Both the position numbers and the translations under genes were made by a program. From Glaciimonas sp. PCH181 (lineage in GTDB: Bacteria; Pseudomonadota; Gammaproteobacteria; Burkholderiales; Burkholderiaceae_D), in assembly GCF_003056055.1 (NCBI RefSeq), contig NZ_PYFP01000001.1, forward strand, positions 1,860,001-1,924,000: a DNA stretch of 64,000 bases. Direction: 5' to 3'. Positions 17,836 through 27,270 of the stretch are shown one piece after another. The notes beneath the pieces were generated by a model, which was not told the DNA's origin, made no database searches, and was given only the letters and a program-made list of their open reading frames with translations. Each line of letters opens with the position of its first letter. Positions within the stretch are counted from its first letter, which is position 1.

Positions 17836-18495
17836 TTAATGCAGATTGCTAAAATCCAGCGACACGCCGGTCTTTTCGCTTAATTCTTCTCTAGTCACGC
17901 CGGTCGCCAATTCAACGACTTTTAAGCCATCTGGCGTTACATCCAGCACACCCAGATCCGTAATAATACGGTCAACGACACCAATTCCAGTCAATGGCAA
18001 ATTGCAAGCCTCGAGAATTTTGTGCGAGATTGAACCATCCTTGGCAGTAGCGACGTGCTCCATCAATACCACCACGCGCTTCACGCCCGCGACCAGATCC
18101 ATCGCGCCGCCCATGCCCTTGATCATCTTTCCTGGAATCATCCAGTTTGCCAGATCACCGGTTTTCGATACCTGCATCGCACCTAGAACAGCAAGGTTAA
18201 CTTTACCGCCACGAATCATGGCGAACGAGTCAGCCGAACTGAAGAAAGACGATCCCGGTAGCGATGTCACCGTTTGCTTACCAGCATTGATCAAGTCTGC
18301 ATCGACCTTATCGTCAGTTGGAAAAGGACCGATCCCCAAAAGACCATTTTCGGATTGTAGCCAGACTTCAATATCTTTCGGTACATGATTTGCCACCAAT
18401 GTCGGCAAGCCAATACCCAGATTGACATAAAAACCATCCTGCAATTCCAATGCCGCGCGCGCGGCCATTTCATCACGAGTCCATGCCATGTTCAT
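17836..18495 (-). CDS. scoB: 3-oxoacid CoA-transferase subunit B
   Basis: 219 residues, the usual size of the beta subunit of succinyl-CoA:3-ketoacid (acetoacetate) CoA-transferase. The catalytic glutamate sits in [13 protein letters not shown] (about residue 51). Other marks: [19 protein letters not shown] near residue 20, [19 protein letters not shown] near residue 129 and [20 protein letters not shown]. With subunit A upstream it transfers CoA from succinyl-CoA to acetoacetate, or acts in the reverse direction, linking ketone bodies/PHB turnover to the TCA cycle. Leftward unit scoA-scoB with a 109-nt gap, ending at the terminator at 17783-17820. Confidence 0.92.
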   Translation of the reverse strand: MNMAWTRDEMAARAALELQDGFYVNLGIGLPTLVANHVPKDIEVWLQSENGLLGIGPFPTDDKVDADLINAGKQTVTSLPGSSFFSSADSFAMIRGGKVNLAVLGAMQVSKTGDLANWMIPGKMIKGMGGAMDLVAGVKRVVVLMEHVATAKDGSISHKILEACNLPLTGIGVVDRIITDLGVLDVTPDGLKVVELATGVTREELSEKTGVSLDFSNLH

Positions 18496-18604
18496 TCTCC
18501 GTTCTTATCAGTTTTTCAGCTAAATGCCATGCATTAATAAAGCTAGTCGATCTTGAATGCACGTATTAGCTGCAATATTAAATATACGATTAAGGCGTCG
18601 GGAT

Positions 18605-19300
18605 TTATTTGCTCACCGTACGCTGCTCAATCCGTTTTTCAGGCGTTGCGTTGACGACAATGCGGTGCACAAAAATGCCAGGCGTATGCACTTCATCCGG
18701 GTCAATTTCGCCAACTTCCACCAGATGTTCAACTTCTACGATAGTAATTTTTCCGGCCATCGCGACGTTTGGATTGAAATTGCGTGCCGTTTTGTTATAA
18801 ACCAGATTACCGCTGCGATCGGCTTTGTAAGCCTTGACGAAAGAAACATCGGCAACTAACGAACGCTCCATCACATATTGTTCGCCGTCGAATTCGCGAA
18901 TTTCTTTACCCTCGGCGACCAAAGTACCGACACCAGTCTTGGTGAAGAATGCCGGAATACCAGCGCCACCAGCACGGAGTTTCTCCGCTAAAGTACCTTG
19001 CGGCGTGAATTCAAGCTCAAGTTCACCAGCGAGGAATTGCCGTTCGAATTCTTTATTTTCGCCAACATACGATGCAATCATTTTTTTGATTTGACGTGTG
19101 CTGAGCAGTTGACCAAGACCGAATCCATCCACACCGGCATTGTTCGAAATCGCGGTCAGATTTTGTACACCAGAATCACGTAATGCGGCGATAAGCGCCT
19201 CTGGGATTCCACACAAACCAAAACCACCTACGGCGATAGTCTGGCCGTCCTTGACAACACCTGCTAACGCGCTGACCGCGTCAGGATAAACTTTGTTCAT
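18605..19300 (-). CDS. scoA: 3-oxoacid CoA-transferase subunit A
   Basis: 231 residues from the ATG at 19300, which is preceded by CAAAAGGAGATAGCAGT; the open frame extends 15 codons further upstream without a ribosome-binding site. CoA-transferase alpha-subunit marks are GQTIAVGGFGLCGIPEALIA (residues ~19-38), NLTAISNNAGVDGFGLGQLL and GGAGIPAFFTKTGVGTLVAEG, with the end ETTHxPGIFVxRIV-like (TPGIFVHRIVVNATPEKRI). It pairs with scoB downstream. The heteromer catalyses CoA transfer between succinyl-CoA and acetoacetate. The neighbouring PAS-LuxR regulator is divergent and may control the pair, though this is only positional. Confidence 0.92.
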   Translation of the reverse strand: MNKVYPDAVSALAGVVKDGQTIAVGGFGLCGIPEALIAALRDSGVQNLTAISNNAGVDGFGLGQLLSTRQIKKMIASYVGENKEFERQFLAGELELEFTPQGTLAEKLRAGGAGIPAFFTKTGVGTLVAEGKEIREFDGEQYVMERSLVADVSFVKAYKADRSGNLVYNKTARNFNPNVAMAGKITIVEVEHLVEVGEIDPDEVHTPGIFVHRIVVNATPEKRIEQRTVSK

Positions 19301-19659
19301 ACTGCTATCTCCTTTTGAGTAAACTGTAGACTTTTGCGAAATCACTTCAGCAAAGCGTTGCCAAACTCACCAACGAAGCCACTATAAAGGTAAGGGGCAC
19401 TCTATATGCGAATAAGCATGACATCACTGAGGCGATTTTGCGGAGGCTCAAGACTATTTTGCCTGTAAATGCGTCTAATAGCATATGATGAAGCGACTCA
19501 TCTCACAATACGGTAAAACTACGGCGCAATACACTTTTGGCGTGGGAGAAAAAAGCAGATGATCATTTCCATCGAAGCGCATCCCGTCATCAAAACGTTA
19601 CTAAAACACATTCCTTTCTCTTCTATCTCATTTCAAAGCCGAGGGCCGAACCATTGCTC
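19301..19659. other. 359-bp divergent intergenic region
   Basis: The region separates scoA (left) from the PAS-LuxR regulator (right) and must hold both promoters. The scoA ribosome-binding site is at about 19307-19313 on the minus strand. The part from 19537 to 19659 is an in-frame extension of the regulator without domain character. I do not see a convincing sigma-70 or sigma-54 promoter, an RNA gene or a repeat. Confidence 0.45.
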
Positions 19660-20223
19660 ATGAATGACTCTCCAGCCATTGATTATCAAACCATTTTCGA
19701 GCATGCGCCCGTTGGCTTGTGCATTTCCCGACATCGTGTCATGCAAGTCTGCAACCGCGAGTTAACCAAGATATTTGGCTATGAAGCGGGCGATTTGGAT
19801 GGTCAGTCATTTCAGATTCTTTACCCAACAGCGGATGAATTCGAACGCACTGGCGCACGCATCGTGCCGATTATGAATGCCAAGGGTATTTATTCAGACG
19901 AACGCATCATGCGCCGGGCTAATGGTGACCTGTTCTGGTGCCATGTCATTGGTCACACTCTGGTTCCCACCGACATGCATGCCGCCGGGATCTGGACTTT
20001 TGAAGATTTAAGTGGAAAGCGCAAAGTCTCCGCCGAATTATCGCCACGCGAGCGTGAAATTGCCGCGCTGCTGGTGGAAGGAAAAACCAGCAAATTAATC
20101 GGCAAGCAAATCGGCTTAAGTCCGCGTACAGTAGAAATGCATCGCGCCAACCTGATGAAAAAATTTACCGCGGCGACTTCCAGTGAACTGGTACACAGAC
20201 TGCTTGGTGCAGTTAATCAATAA
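19660..20223 (+). CDS. PAS domain - LuxR-type HTH transcriptional regulator
   Basis: 187 residues from the ATG at 19660; a longer open frame from 19537 adds 41 residues lacking any domain character. Residues ~8-115 form a PAS sensor (DYQTIFEHAPVGLCISRHRV, GYEAGDLDGQSFQILYP, RRANGDLFWCHVIG), and ~125-187 a LuxR/FixJ DNA-binding domain (LSPREREIAALLVEGKTSKL, then GLSPRTVEMHRANLMKKF). There is no receiver or transmitter domain, so the PAS fold would sense a small molecule or redox state directly. Such one-piece PAS-LuxR regulators are found next to CoA-transferase, acyl-CoA or PHB genes in Burkholderiales. Control of scoAB is a reasonable guess. Confidence 0.83.
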   Translation: MNDSPAIDYQTIFEHAPVGLCISRHRVMQVCNRELTKIFGYEAGDLDGQSFQILYPTADEFERTGARIVPIMNAKGIYSDERIMRRANGDLFWCHVIGHTLVPTDMHAAGIWTFEDLSGKRKVSAELSPREREIAALLVEGKTSKLIGKQIGLSPRTVEMHRANLMKKFTAATSSELVHRLLGAVNQ

Positions 20224-20280
20224 ACTATGCGCGATGTGGATGGCTGGCTTAATCGAATGCCAGCCAGTCCAGGCAAGGAC

Positions 20281-20685
20281 CTAGCCGACTAGCATGTGGC
20301 GAATCGGGTCTGGTAAGGGGATGGATTTTTCTTGCTTAAAATCAATCCATACCATTTTGGCCGAGCCTTCGGCAAAAATCACCTCGGGTACATCGACGCG
20401 ACAAATTTCATAGGCGGTCTCAAAACTGGACCGCCCGACTGCGCCGGTATAACAACGAACCTCTATGTCGCCCGGATATTTCAGCTGCCGTAAAAAATTA
20501 CATTGGGCGTTCACCATTACCGGTCCATCGAGTGGGCCGATTACATTTCCCATCTTTTCCATCCATTCGATACGTGCCTGCTCCATATATCTGAAATACA
20601 CCGTATTATTCACATGCCCAAGTGCATCCATGTCGCCCCACCGAATAGCAATTCGGCTGCTATGGACCAATTTTTTACTTTCCAT
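20281..20685 (-). CDS. Acyl-CoA thioesterase (4-hydroxybenzoyl-CoA thioesterase family, hotdog fold)
   Basis: 134 residues from the ATG at 20685; the frame is open 12 codons further upstream. It is a single hotdog-fold domain with the 4HBT/YbgC signature IRWGDMDALGHVNNTVYFRY (residues ~13-32), in which the Asp before A-x-GHVNN is the catalytic residue, followed by EQARIEWMEKMG and VMVNAQCNFLRQLKYPGDIEV. It would hydrolyse a fatty or aromatic acyl-CoA. It converges with the PAS-LuxR gene (57 bp between stops) and is divergent from the ETF-quinone oxidoreductase gene, suggesting but not proving a link with acyl-CoA oxidation. Confidence 0.87.
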   Translation of the reverse strand: MESKKLVHSSRIAIRWGDMDALGHVNNTVYFRYMEQARIEWMEKMGNVIGPLDGPVMVNAQCNFLRQLKYPGDIEVRCYTGAVGRSSFETAYEICRVDVPEVIFAEGSAKMVWIDFKQEKSIPLPDPIRHMLVG

Positions 20686-21011
20686 GATTTTTCTCAACAA
20701 TACGTTGTAGGATTTGCGCAAACTATTCGAGCTACGTTGGCGAACTACTAAAGGCGCATAGCTTGCGAGTGATTATTTGCATTAGTTAAAAGGCACAACA
20801 CGCTGGAACACTTTCCGTAGCATCTAGATAGCGTTTACTCACCGTGATTCATTGTTCACTGCGAGACGCTTTAGACTGATGTTGCGACGCAACACTCATT
20901 GTATAGAACACACGCCGCGTAAAGTATGCGCAAGGCAAACTCTAGTATTCTGCCGCAAAATCCCTGACAATTAGCGCAATCGTAAAAAAAGTAAATATAG
21001 GTAAAGAGACA
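20686..21011. other. 326-bp divergent intergenic region
   Basis: Promoter region between the thioesterase (left) and the ETF-quinone oxidoreductase (right). An AGGTAAAGAG ribosome-binding site precedes the right-hand ATG. The rest shows no open frame with domain character, no clear hairpin terminator and no RNA gene I can recognise. Confidence 0.45.
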
Positions 21012-22694
21012 ATGACCGAAAACCAGACACAAAGCATCCTTGCGCAATACGGCCCAAGAGAGGCTATGGAATATGACGTAGTAGTAGTTGGAGGTGGTCC
21101 TGCGGGCTTGGCAGCGGCAATTCGCCTGAAACAGCTCGCGGCTGAAAAAGGTAGTGAGGTTTCGGTCTGCGTACTAGAAAAAGGCAGCGAAATCGGTGCG
21201 CATATCTTGTCCGGTGCAGTCATGGACCCGCAAGCGCTGACCGAATTATTTCCCAACTGGAAAGAACTGGGCGCCCCCTTAAACACCGAAGTCAGTGAAG
21301 ACCGCTTCCTGTTTTTGACCGCTACCAAAGCTTTCAAGACCCCTAACTGGATGTTACCGGCCTGTTTTCAGAATCACGGAAATTACGTGATTTCATTAGC
21401 CAACGTTGTCCGTTGGCTGGGACAGCAAGCTGAAACCTTAGGCGTAGATATATTTCCGGGTTTTCCAGCCGCAGAAGTCCTCTACAACGAAAATGGCTCT
21501 GTTAAAGGCGTGGCAACCGGAAATATGGGGCTCGATCGCGAGGGCAAGCCCACCGATGCGTTTCAACTCGGGATGGAATTACATGCCAAATACACACTGT
21601 TCGCTGAAGGCGCACGCGGCAGTCTCGGCAAACAAATCATCGCTAAATATGACCTGAACAAGGGTAAAGACCCGCAAACTTATGGTCTTGGCATCAAAGA
21701 GCTATGGGAAATCGATCCAAAGCTGCATAAGCCCGGCCTGGTCGTACATACCGCTGGCTGGCCACTCGACACTAAAACCTACGGCGGGTCCTTCCTGTAT
21801 CACCTGGAAAATAATCAGGTTGCGGTGGGTTACGTCGTTGGGCTGTCGTATGAAAATCCCTACATGTCGCCGTATGAAGAGTTTCAACGCTACAAAACGC
21901 ATCCAGAAATCAGCAAGTTTTTCGTCGGTGGCAAACGCCTTTCCTACGGTGCACGCGCAATCACTGCCGGTGGCTTGCAATCCCTGCCTAAGCTGACATT
22001 CAACGGCGGCGCATTGATAGGCTGCGAAGCTGGCTTCTTAAATGCCAGCCGCATTAAAGGTAGCCATGCAGCGATCAAGACTGGCATGTTGGCAGCCGAT
22101 GCCGCGTTCGAAGCGCTAGTCGGTGAACGCCAGCATGATGAGCTTACCGCCTACGCCAGCGCGTTCGAAAAGTCTTGGCTGCACGAAGAACTCCACAAGG
22201 CACGTAATTTCAAACCTTGGATGAGCAAAGGTTTGTATTTCGGTAGCTTAATGGTCGGGATAGACCAAATTGTGTTCGGCGGCAAAGCGCCCTGGACTTT
22301 GCATCATACCCATGCCGATCATGAGTGTTTGAAGCCAGCGGCAAACTATGCGCCAATCAAATATCCTAAACCGGATGGAAAATTGACGTTTGACCGCTTG
22401 TCCTCGGTATTCATTTCGAACACCAATCATGCAGAAGAACAACCGATTCATTTGACGCTGAAAGATGCAAGCGTTCCGGTAAATATCAATTTAGCAAAGT
22501 ACGCTGGACCAGAAGCGCGTTACTGTCCGGCGGGTGTATATGAATTTGTTACTGCCGCAGATAATACTGAACGGCTACAAATTAATTCGCAAAATTGTGT
22601 ACATTGTAAAACCTGTGATATTAAAGACCCAACCCAGAATATTGTCTGGGTAACGCCAGAAGGTGGTGGTGGCCCGAATTACGCGAATATGTAG
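21012..22694 (+). CDS. Electron transfer flavoprotein-ubiquinone oxidoreductase
   Basis: 560 residues, the normal ETF-QO length. The protein collects electrons from acyl-CoA dehydrogenases through ETF and passes them to ubiquinone at the inner membrane. FAD-binding motif VVVVGGGPAGLAAAIRLKQL at about residues 22-41, then EKGSEIGAHILSGAVMDPQA. The C-terminal 4Fe-4S cluster motif has four cysteines in YCPAGVYEF, NSQNCVHCKTCDIKDP, followed by QNIVWVTPEGGGGPNY. The start has AGGTAAAGAG upstream. It is monocistronic here, ended by the hairpin at 22857-22887. The divergent thioesterase fits a fatty-acid/acyl-CoA context. Confidence 0.95.
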   Translation: MTENQTQSILAQYGPREAMEYDVVVVGGGPAGLAAAIRLKQLAAEKGSEVSVCVLEKGSEIGAHILSGAVMDPQALTELFPNWKELGAPLNTEVSEDRFLFLTATKAFKTPNWMLPACFQNHGNYVISLANVVRWLGQQAETLGVDIFPGFPAAEVLYNENGSVKGVATGNMGLDREGKPTDAFQLGMELHAKYTLFAEGARGSLGKQIIAKYDLNKGKDPQTYGLGIKELWEIDPKLHKPGLVVHTAGWPLDTKTYGGSFLYHLENNQVAVGYVVGLSYENPYMSPYEEFQRYKTHPEISKFFVGGKRLSYGARAITAGGLQSLPKLTFNGGALIGCEAGFLNASRIKGSHAAIKTGMLAADAAFEALVGERQHDELTAYASAFEKSWLHEELHKARNFKPWMSKGLYFGSLMVGIDQIVFGGKAPWTLHHTHADHECLKPAANYAPIKYPKPDGKLTFDRLSSVFISNTNHAEEQPIHLTLKDASVPVNINLAKYAGPEARYCPAGVYEFVTAADNTERLQINSQNCVHCKTCDIKDPTQNIVWVTPEGGGGPNYANM

Positions 22695-22856
22695 AAGTAA
22701 TTTAATGACGGCGTCGCTAACATCGGCGTACGTCATTTTGCGTGTATTTGATGTGCCCAATACATGCTTGGATACATTTGGATAATAGTCAGCTAGCTCG
22801 AATGCTTTGTTTATTTCAGTTTGAGCTAGGGCTGAAGTAATACCAGAGTTGATATT

Positions 22857-22887
22857 AAAAAAGCGCCAATTCTGGCGCTTTTTTTCT
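22857..22887. terminator. Intrinsic terminator between convergent genes
   Basis: AAAAAAGCGCCA-ATTC-TGGCGCTTTTTTT: a GC-rich stem flanked by A and T runs, usable in both directions. It lies about 160 nt after the ETF-QO stop and 35 nt beyond the stop of the convergent Nudix gene, so it probably serves both. Confidence 0.9.
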
Positions 22888-22921
22888 CTGAATCACTTTG
22901 CGTGATTGAACGTTCGCAAGC

Positions 22922-23482
22922 TCACTTCTCAAGTCTCCACTGTCCGGAGACGATTTTTTCTAGCCAGAACGCACCTATTACCGTTTTAACGTCAGTAATC
23001 TTACCTTCTCTGACCCACTGCAACACGTCGGCGACAGGCGCCTTGAATACATCCAGAAATTCGCCATCATCGAGACGACGCTCACCAGCAGTCAAACCAC
23101 GCGCCAGAAAAATTTCCAAATGTTCATCGGCATACGCAATCGCATTATGAATGGTGCAAACGTACTGCCAATCTGCGGCGGTATAACCGGTTTCTTCTTG
23201 CAACTCGCGCTTGGCACAGACTAAATGATCTTCATTCGGATCAATTTTACCGGCCGGGAATTCAATAAAGACCCGATCAAGTGGATAACGAAACTGTCGT
23301 TCGAGCAAAACAGTCCCATCCTCAAATAACGGCAATACGACGACTGCTCCGGGATGTTTGATGTATTCGCGTATCGTGGGCTTGCCATCAGGAAGTGCTA
23401 CGGTATCTCGCTGCACTTTAAGAAAATCACCGTTATAAGCCAATGCGCTGTCGATCCGTGTTTCTTTCAGGTGCTGATCCAT
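22922..23482 (-). CDS. Nudix hydrolase, ADP-ribose pyrophosphatase type
   Basis: 186 residues. A complete Nudix box is visible in the order G-x5-E-x7-REUxEExGU: GKIDPNEDHLVCAKRELQEE then TGY, at about residues 77-99. Upstream, PGAVVVLPLFEDGTVLLERQ FRYPLDRVFIEFPAG-type strings mark the ADP-ribose/NudF branch, which hydrolyses ADP-ribose to AMP and ribose-5-phosphate. It is the next gene after the nuo operon on the same strand, separated by 254 bp containing a terminator, so it may be expressed independently. An association of a Nudix gene with the distal nuo end is common in Burkholderiales. Confidence 0.9.
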   Translation of the reverse strand: MDQHLKETRIDSALAYNGDFLKVQRDTVALPDGKPTIREYIKHPGAVVVLPLFEDGTVLLERQFRYPLDRVFIEFPAGKIDPNEDHLVCAKRELQEETGYTAADWQYVCTIHNAIAYADEHLEIFLARGLTAGERRLDDGEFLDVFKAPVADVLQWVREGKITDVKTVIGAFWLEKIVSGQWRLEK

Positions 23483-23689
23483 GCGAACACTCCGTCAAGA
23501 TAAAGGATAGGGAAAGAAGAAGAATTAAGACGGCAGATAATTACTTGGCTTGCATACGGGATAAAGCACGCGTGCATTGTTGCAGGTTAACTACCGACAT
23601 TCATCACAAACTTAATATCGGCGGCGTTACCGCGCGCATCGACGTAAATCAAATCTCTTTCAATGACAGCCGATAGATACCGGATCTAA

Positions 23690-23722
23690 AATCGAAAAAT
23701 CGAAAACGATTGAGAACAATCG
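23690..23722 (-). terminator. Intrinsic terminator at the end of the nuo operon
   Basis: On the minus strand, CGATTG-TTCT-CAATCG (23722-23707) is followed by TTTTCGATTTTTCGATTTT, a 6-bp stem and an interrupted T-rich tail. It begins 15 nt after the DUF2818 stop, as expected for the end of the leftward nuo transcript. The stem is short, so termination may be partial. Confidence 0.65.
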
Positions 23723-23736
23723 AATTCGAGATAGAT

Positions 23737-24045
23737 TTAAGCGTGCTTTTTACGCAAATAACGATGCACGTAACCAGGAAATGCAAACACCAAAAACAAA
23801 CAACCGGTGACCGCATAAAATTCCCAGGTTTGCGTGAAAGTATTGCCCATACCGGATTCCAGCAAATAAGCAATGCCACCGACAATCACGTACCACACAA
23901 ACAATTCAATCAACCGCACCCAGACCGGCTTAGATGCGCCGGCCTTGAGCGGTATGAACGCAAATAAGCGTTCATTGATGAATGGCAGGTTAGCAGCCAG
24001 CAAAGCCAAAACAATCACTAACCAGCTAGAGAGAGAGACATTCAC
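23737..24045 (-). CDS. DUF2818 small membrane protein at the end of the nuo operon
   Basis: 102 residues with three hydrophobic helices (SSWLVIVLALLAANLPFINE, ELFVWYVIVGGIAYLLES, EFYAVTGCLFLVFAFPGYVH) and a basic tail RKKHA. The NLPFIN-E-R motif near residue 19 is the mark of DUF2818, a family found in betaproteobacteria almost always directly behind nuoN. Only 6 nt separate it from the nuoN stop, so it is translated from the same mRNA. Its function is unknown; conserved position suggests an accessory or assembly role for complex I. Confidence 0.9.
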   Translation of the reverse strand: MNVSLSSWLVIVLALLAANLPFINERLFAFIPLKAGASKPVWVRLIELFVWYVIVGGIAYLLESGMGNTFTQTWEFYAVTGCLFLVFAFPGYVHRYLRKKHA

Positions 24046-24051
24046 GCTGTG

Positions 24052-25563
24052 CTAAGAAGTCAGACGACCGACAAAACTTGCTAACGAGCGAACGATCGCA
24101 GTTTGACTTGCATCCATCAAGAATCCAGGCCACAGACCCAAGACCAACACTGCGACGCCATTCACACTCAGCAACACGCGCACGTCAGTGTGGGCCACGA
24201 TCTTCGCGGTATCTTGCGCATCATCAAAGTACATGACTTTAATCACGCGTAAATAATAATAAGCCCCGATCAAAGAGAACAAGACTGCCACGACTGCTAG
24301 CCAAATTTGACCAGTTCCCAAGACTGCGCGTAAGACTGACAATTTACCGAAGAATCCCATCAATGGCGGAACGCCTGCCAATGAAAGCATTAACAACAGC
24401 ATAATCCCGGCAAACCAAGGACTACGTTGGTTCAGACCCTTAAAGTCTTCAATATTTTCCGCTTCAAATCCTGACCGGGCCAGCAACAAAATCACGCCAA
24501 ATGTGCCAAGTGTCGTCAGAACATAAGTGATGGCATAAAACAGCGCCGCGCTGTAAGCATTGGTGGCCGAATACATGTTGCCATCAACAACGCCGGACAA
24601 CAGACCCAGCAACATGAAACCCATATGAGAAATAGTCGAGTACGCTAACATCCGTTTGATATTAGTCTGCGCAATCGCCGTGATATTACCAATCGCCATC
24701 GACAATATTGCAAGCACCATTAACATCTGTTGCCAATCAATTGCCAATAACAATAAGCCTTCGACTAATAAGCGGAAGCAAATCGCGAACGCAGCCAGTT
24801 TCGGTGCACCGCCCAGCAATAGAGTTACGGCAGTCGGTGCGCCTTGATAAACATCGGGCACCCACATATGAAACGGCACCGCGCCCAATTTAAAAGCTAG
24901 TCCAGCCACTAAGAACACCACACCAAACACCAGCGTATTGTGTTGCGTTTCTGTACCGCCCATCGCGATAGCGCGGGTAACTTCAATCAAGTCCAGCGAA
25001 CCAGTCGCCCCGTATAACATCGACATCCCGTATAACAGGAAGCCGGAAGCCATTGCACCAAGTACGAAATACTTCATGGCGGCTTCGGTCGCACTCGCAT
25101 TATCACGACGCAGTGCTACAAGTGCGTACAGCGACAATGACATCAATTCCAAACCGAGATAAATAATCAGGAAATTATGGCCAGAGATCATGACCATCTG
25201 GCCCAACAATGCGAACAGGGCCAATGGATAAAACTCGCCGCCGAGATGATTATTCACCATCTCACGCTCACCAATATATTCGCGGGAATACACCAGCGTA
25301 GCGAATACCGCGACATATGAACAAAGCTTTAGCAGATGCGCTAAAGGATCGCTCACAAACATATTATGAAAGGTATAAACCGTCTCGCCCGCATTGAAAG
25401 CACCAAGGGTCAGGAAGAAGCAGACCACCAGCACAAGCAATGTCAAATAATACGTAATGTGACGTTTCGCATCCGAGAGAAACATATCGACCAGCAGAAC
25501 TGCGGAGGTCGCAATCAGCAAAAAGATTTCCGGATAAACAGGGATCAGATTTATGTTATTCAT
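24052..25563 (-). CDS. nuoN: NADH-quinone oxidoreductase subunit N
   Basis: 503 residues, about 14 transmembrane helices; one of three antiporter-like proton-pumping subunits in the membrane arm of complex I. Core strings are [20 protein letters not shown] (conserved Glu for proton transfer near residue 133), [20 protein letters not shown] (conserved Lys) and [20 protein letters not shown]. The ATG at 25563 overlaps the stop of a small ORF (ATGAATAA), so its translation may be coupled to that ORF. Last of the nuo genes proper. Confidence 0.97.
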   Translation of the reverse strand: MNNINLIPVYPEIFLLIATSAVLLVDMFLSDAKRHITYYLTLLVLVVCFFLTLGAFNAGETVYTFHNMFVSDPLAHLLKLCSYVAVFATLVYSREYIGEREMVNNHLGGEFYPLALFALLGQMVMISGHNFLIIYLGLELMSLSLYALVALRRDNASATEAAMKYFVLGAMASGFLLYGMSMLYGATGSLDLIEVTRAIAMGGTETQHNTLVFGVVFLVAGLAFKLGAVPFHMWVPDVYQGAPTAVTLLLGGAPKLAAFAICFRLLVEGLLLLAIDWQQMLMVLAILSMAIGNITAIAQTNIKRMLAYSTISHMGFMLLGLLSGVVDGNMYSATNAYSAALFYAITYVLTTLGTFGVILLLARSGFEAENIEDFKGLNQRSPWFAGIMLLLMLSLAGVPPLMGFFGKLSVLRAVLGTGQIWLAVVAVLFSLIGAYYYLRVIKVMYFDDAQDTAKIVAHTDVRVLLSVNGVAVLVLGLWPGFLMDASQTAIVRSLASFVGRLTS

Positions 25564-25744
25564 TTATTTGCCGCTTATTTTTTTCACTGGTGCTCACAGC
25601 TTTTTCATTCGAACTTACGCAAAAGCCTTCCAGCAAGCCATTTTGATAAAGACTATTGGCATAGTCGACGCCACCGGCTTGGCTAGGCGATAACCCACCT
25701 GAGGAAGGTTTTCGTAAATTCTCTTTATTTCTGCTTAGAGACAT
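25556..25744 (-). CDS. Uncharacterised 62-codon ORF between nuoM and nuoN
   Basis: A small ORF fills the gap between nuoM and nuoN. Its ATG (25744) comes 8 nt after the nuoM stop, and its TAA overlaps the nuoN ATG in ATGAATAA. The product is hydrophilic, Ser/Asn/Lys-rich ([20 protein letters not shown], ending [10 protein letters not shown]) with no membrane helix and no family I recognise. In most bacteria nuoM and nuoN are nearly adjacent, so this is an insertion of about 190 nt. The overlapping stop/start is typical of translated, coupled genes, but composition alone cannot exclude a chance ORF. Confidence 0.4.
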   Translation of the reverse strand: MSLSRNKENLRKPSSGGLSPSQAGGVDYANSLYQNGLLEGFCVSSNEKAVSTSEKNKRQINE

Positions 25745-25752
25745 GGAGGTCT

Positions 25753-27243
25753 TTAATTCAATTTGGTGATGGCAACATGTTTCAACAGATCAGCCACCGA
25801 TACTTGCATCGCATCGGCAAATGGCGCTGGATAGAGGCCCATCGCAATAACGGCAATCGCCAGCAAGCCCAACATAAAGAACTCGCGTTTGTTCAGATCG
25901 GCCATGTCTTTAACATGTGGATTCGTAATAACACCGAATATCACGCGCTTAACCAGCCACAACGAATACGCTGCGCCCAAAATTAATGCAGTTGCGGCTA
26001 ATAAACCGATCCAGAAATTGGCCTTGACCGCGCCCAGAATCACCATGAATTCACCGACGAAACCTGAAGTGCCTGGCAGTCCACTGTTTGCTAACGAGAA
26101 CAGCACAAACAATGCAGCGAAACGCGGCATCACATTTACAAGGCCACCGTATTGTGCGATTTCACGCGTATGCAAACGGTCATACATAACACCGATACAC
26201 AAGAACATCGCGCCAGAGACAAAACCGTGAGAAATCATTTGTACGATACCGCCCTGTAAGGCCATATCGTTAAACAGGAAAAAACCAAGTGTGACAAAAC
26301 CCATGTGCGCGATCGATGAATAAGCGACCAGCTTCTTCATGTCATTTTGAACCAGCGCCACCAAACCAATGTAAATCACAGCGATAAGCGACAGCGTGAT
26401 CATGAATCCCGCCAGATAATGACTTGCATCCGGTGCGATAGGTAACGAAAAACGAAGGAAACCGTAACCGCCTAATTTCAACATGATCGCTGCCAGTACA
26501 ACCGATCCACCAGTCGGCGCTTCAACGTGCGCATCCGGTAACCACGTGTGCACCGGCCACATTGGCACCTTAACTGCGAAGGCCATCAGGAACGCCAGGA
26601 AAATATAGACTTGCGCGCTCATTGACAGCGGTACTTGATGCCAAGTCAGAATATCGAAACTGCCGCCCGACACAAAGTAGAGATACAGCAACGCGATCAG
26701 CATCAACAACGATCCGAAGAACGTGTAAAGGAAAAACTTGATCGCCGCATAGACGCGATTTGCACCGCCCCATATTCCGATGATGATGAACATCGGCACC
26801 AGCGTTGCCTCAAAAAAGACGTAAAACAACATGCCATCAAGTGCGCAGAACACACCGATCATCACACCTGACAGGATCAAAAATGCACCCATGTACTGCG
26901 CAACACGCTTCTGGATCACTTCCCATGCAGAGATGATAACCATCACGTTGATGAAGGCGGTCAACGGGATGAACCACAGCGACAAGCCATCAATACCGAC
27001 GAAGTAATTGATGTTGAAACGCGTAATCCAGGCAGCTTTCTCAACAAACTGCATGCCATGGAAGCTGTTATCGAAATTCGTTATCAGCGGTATGGTCACC
27101 GCCAGACTAACCAGCGCACCGAACAGTGACAGCCACCGGACAAGCGTAGGATTATCGTCGCGACCAATTGCCAGGACGAGCACACCAAACGCGATCGGGC
27201 ACCAGATCGCGAGGCTAAGAAGAGGGAAAGTTGACTGAATCAT
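25753..27243 (-). CDS. nuoM: NADH-quinone oxidoreductase subunit M
   Basis: 496 residues, about 14 helices; antiporter-like proton channel of complex I. Marks: FFEATLVPMFIIIGIWGGAN with the essential Glu near residue 144, FAVKVPMWPVHTWLPDAHVE with the conserved Lys in the central helix, and KKLVAYSSIAHMGFVTLGFF. It lies between nuoL (27 nt before its start) and the small ORF ahead of nuoN. Normal length and sequence. Confidence 0.97.
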   Translation of the reverse strand: MIQSTFPLLSLAIWCPIAFGVLVLAIGRDDNPTLVRWLSLFGALVSLAVTIPLITNFDNSFHGMQFVEKAAWITRFNINYFVGIDGLSLWFIPLTAFINVMVIISAWEVIQKRVAQYMGAFLILSGVMIGVFCALDGMLFYVFFEATLVPMFIIIGIWGGANRVYAAIKFFLYTFFGSLLMLIALLYLYFVSGGSFDILTWHQVPLSMSAQVYIFLAFLMAFAVKVPMWPVHTWLPDAHVEAPTGGSVVLAAIMLKLGGYGFLRFSLPIAPDASHYLAGFMITLSLIAVIYIGLVALVQNDMKKLVAYSSIAHMGFVTLGFFLFNDMALQGGIVQMISHGFVSGAMFLCIGVMYDRLHTREIAQYGGLVNVMPRFAALFVLFSLANSGLPGTSGFVGEFMVILGAVKANFWIGLLAATALILGAAYSLWLVKRVIFGVITNPHVKDMADLNKREFFMLGLLAIAVIAMGLYPAPFADAMQVSVADLLKHVAITKLN

Positions 27244-27270
27244 GGTTATTATTTACTTTACTTCGCCAAC

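Noticed and set aside
19500..19580. Possible sigma-54 (-24/-12) promoter at TGGCGTGGGAG before the PAS-LuxR gene
   Set aside because: The GG and GC elements do not have the required 10-bp spacing.
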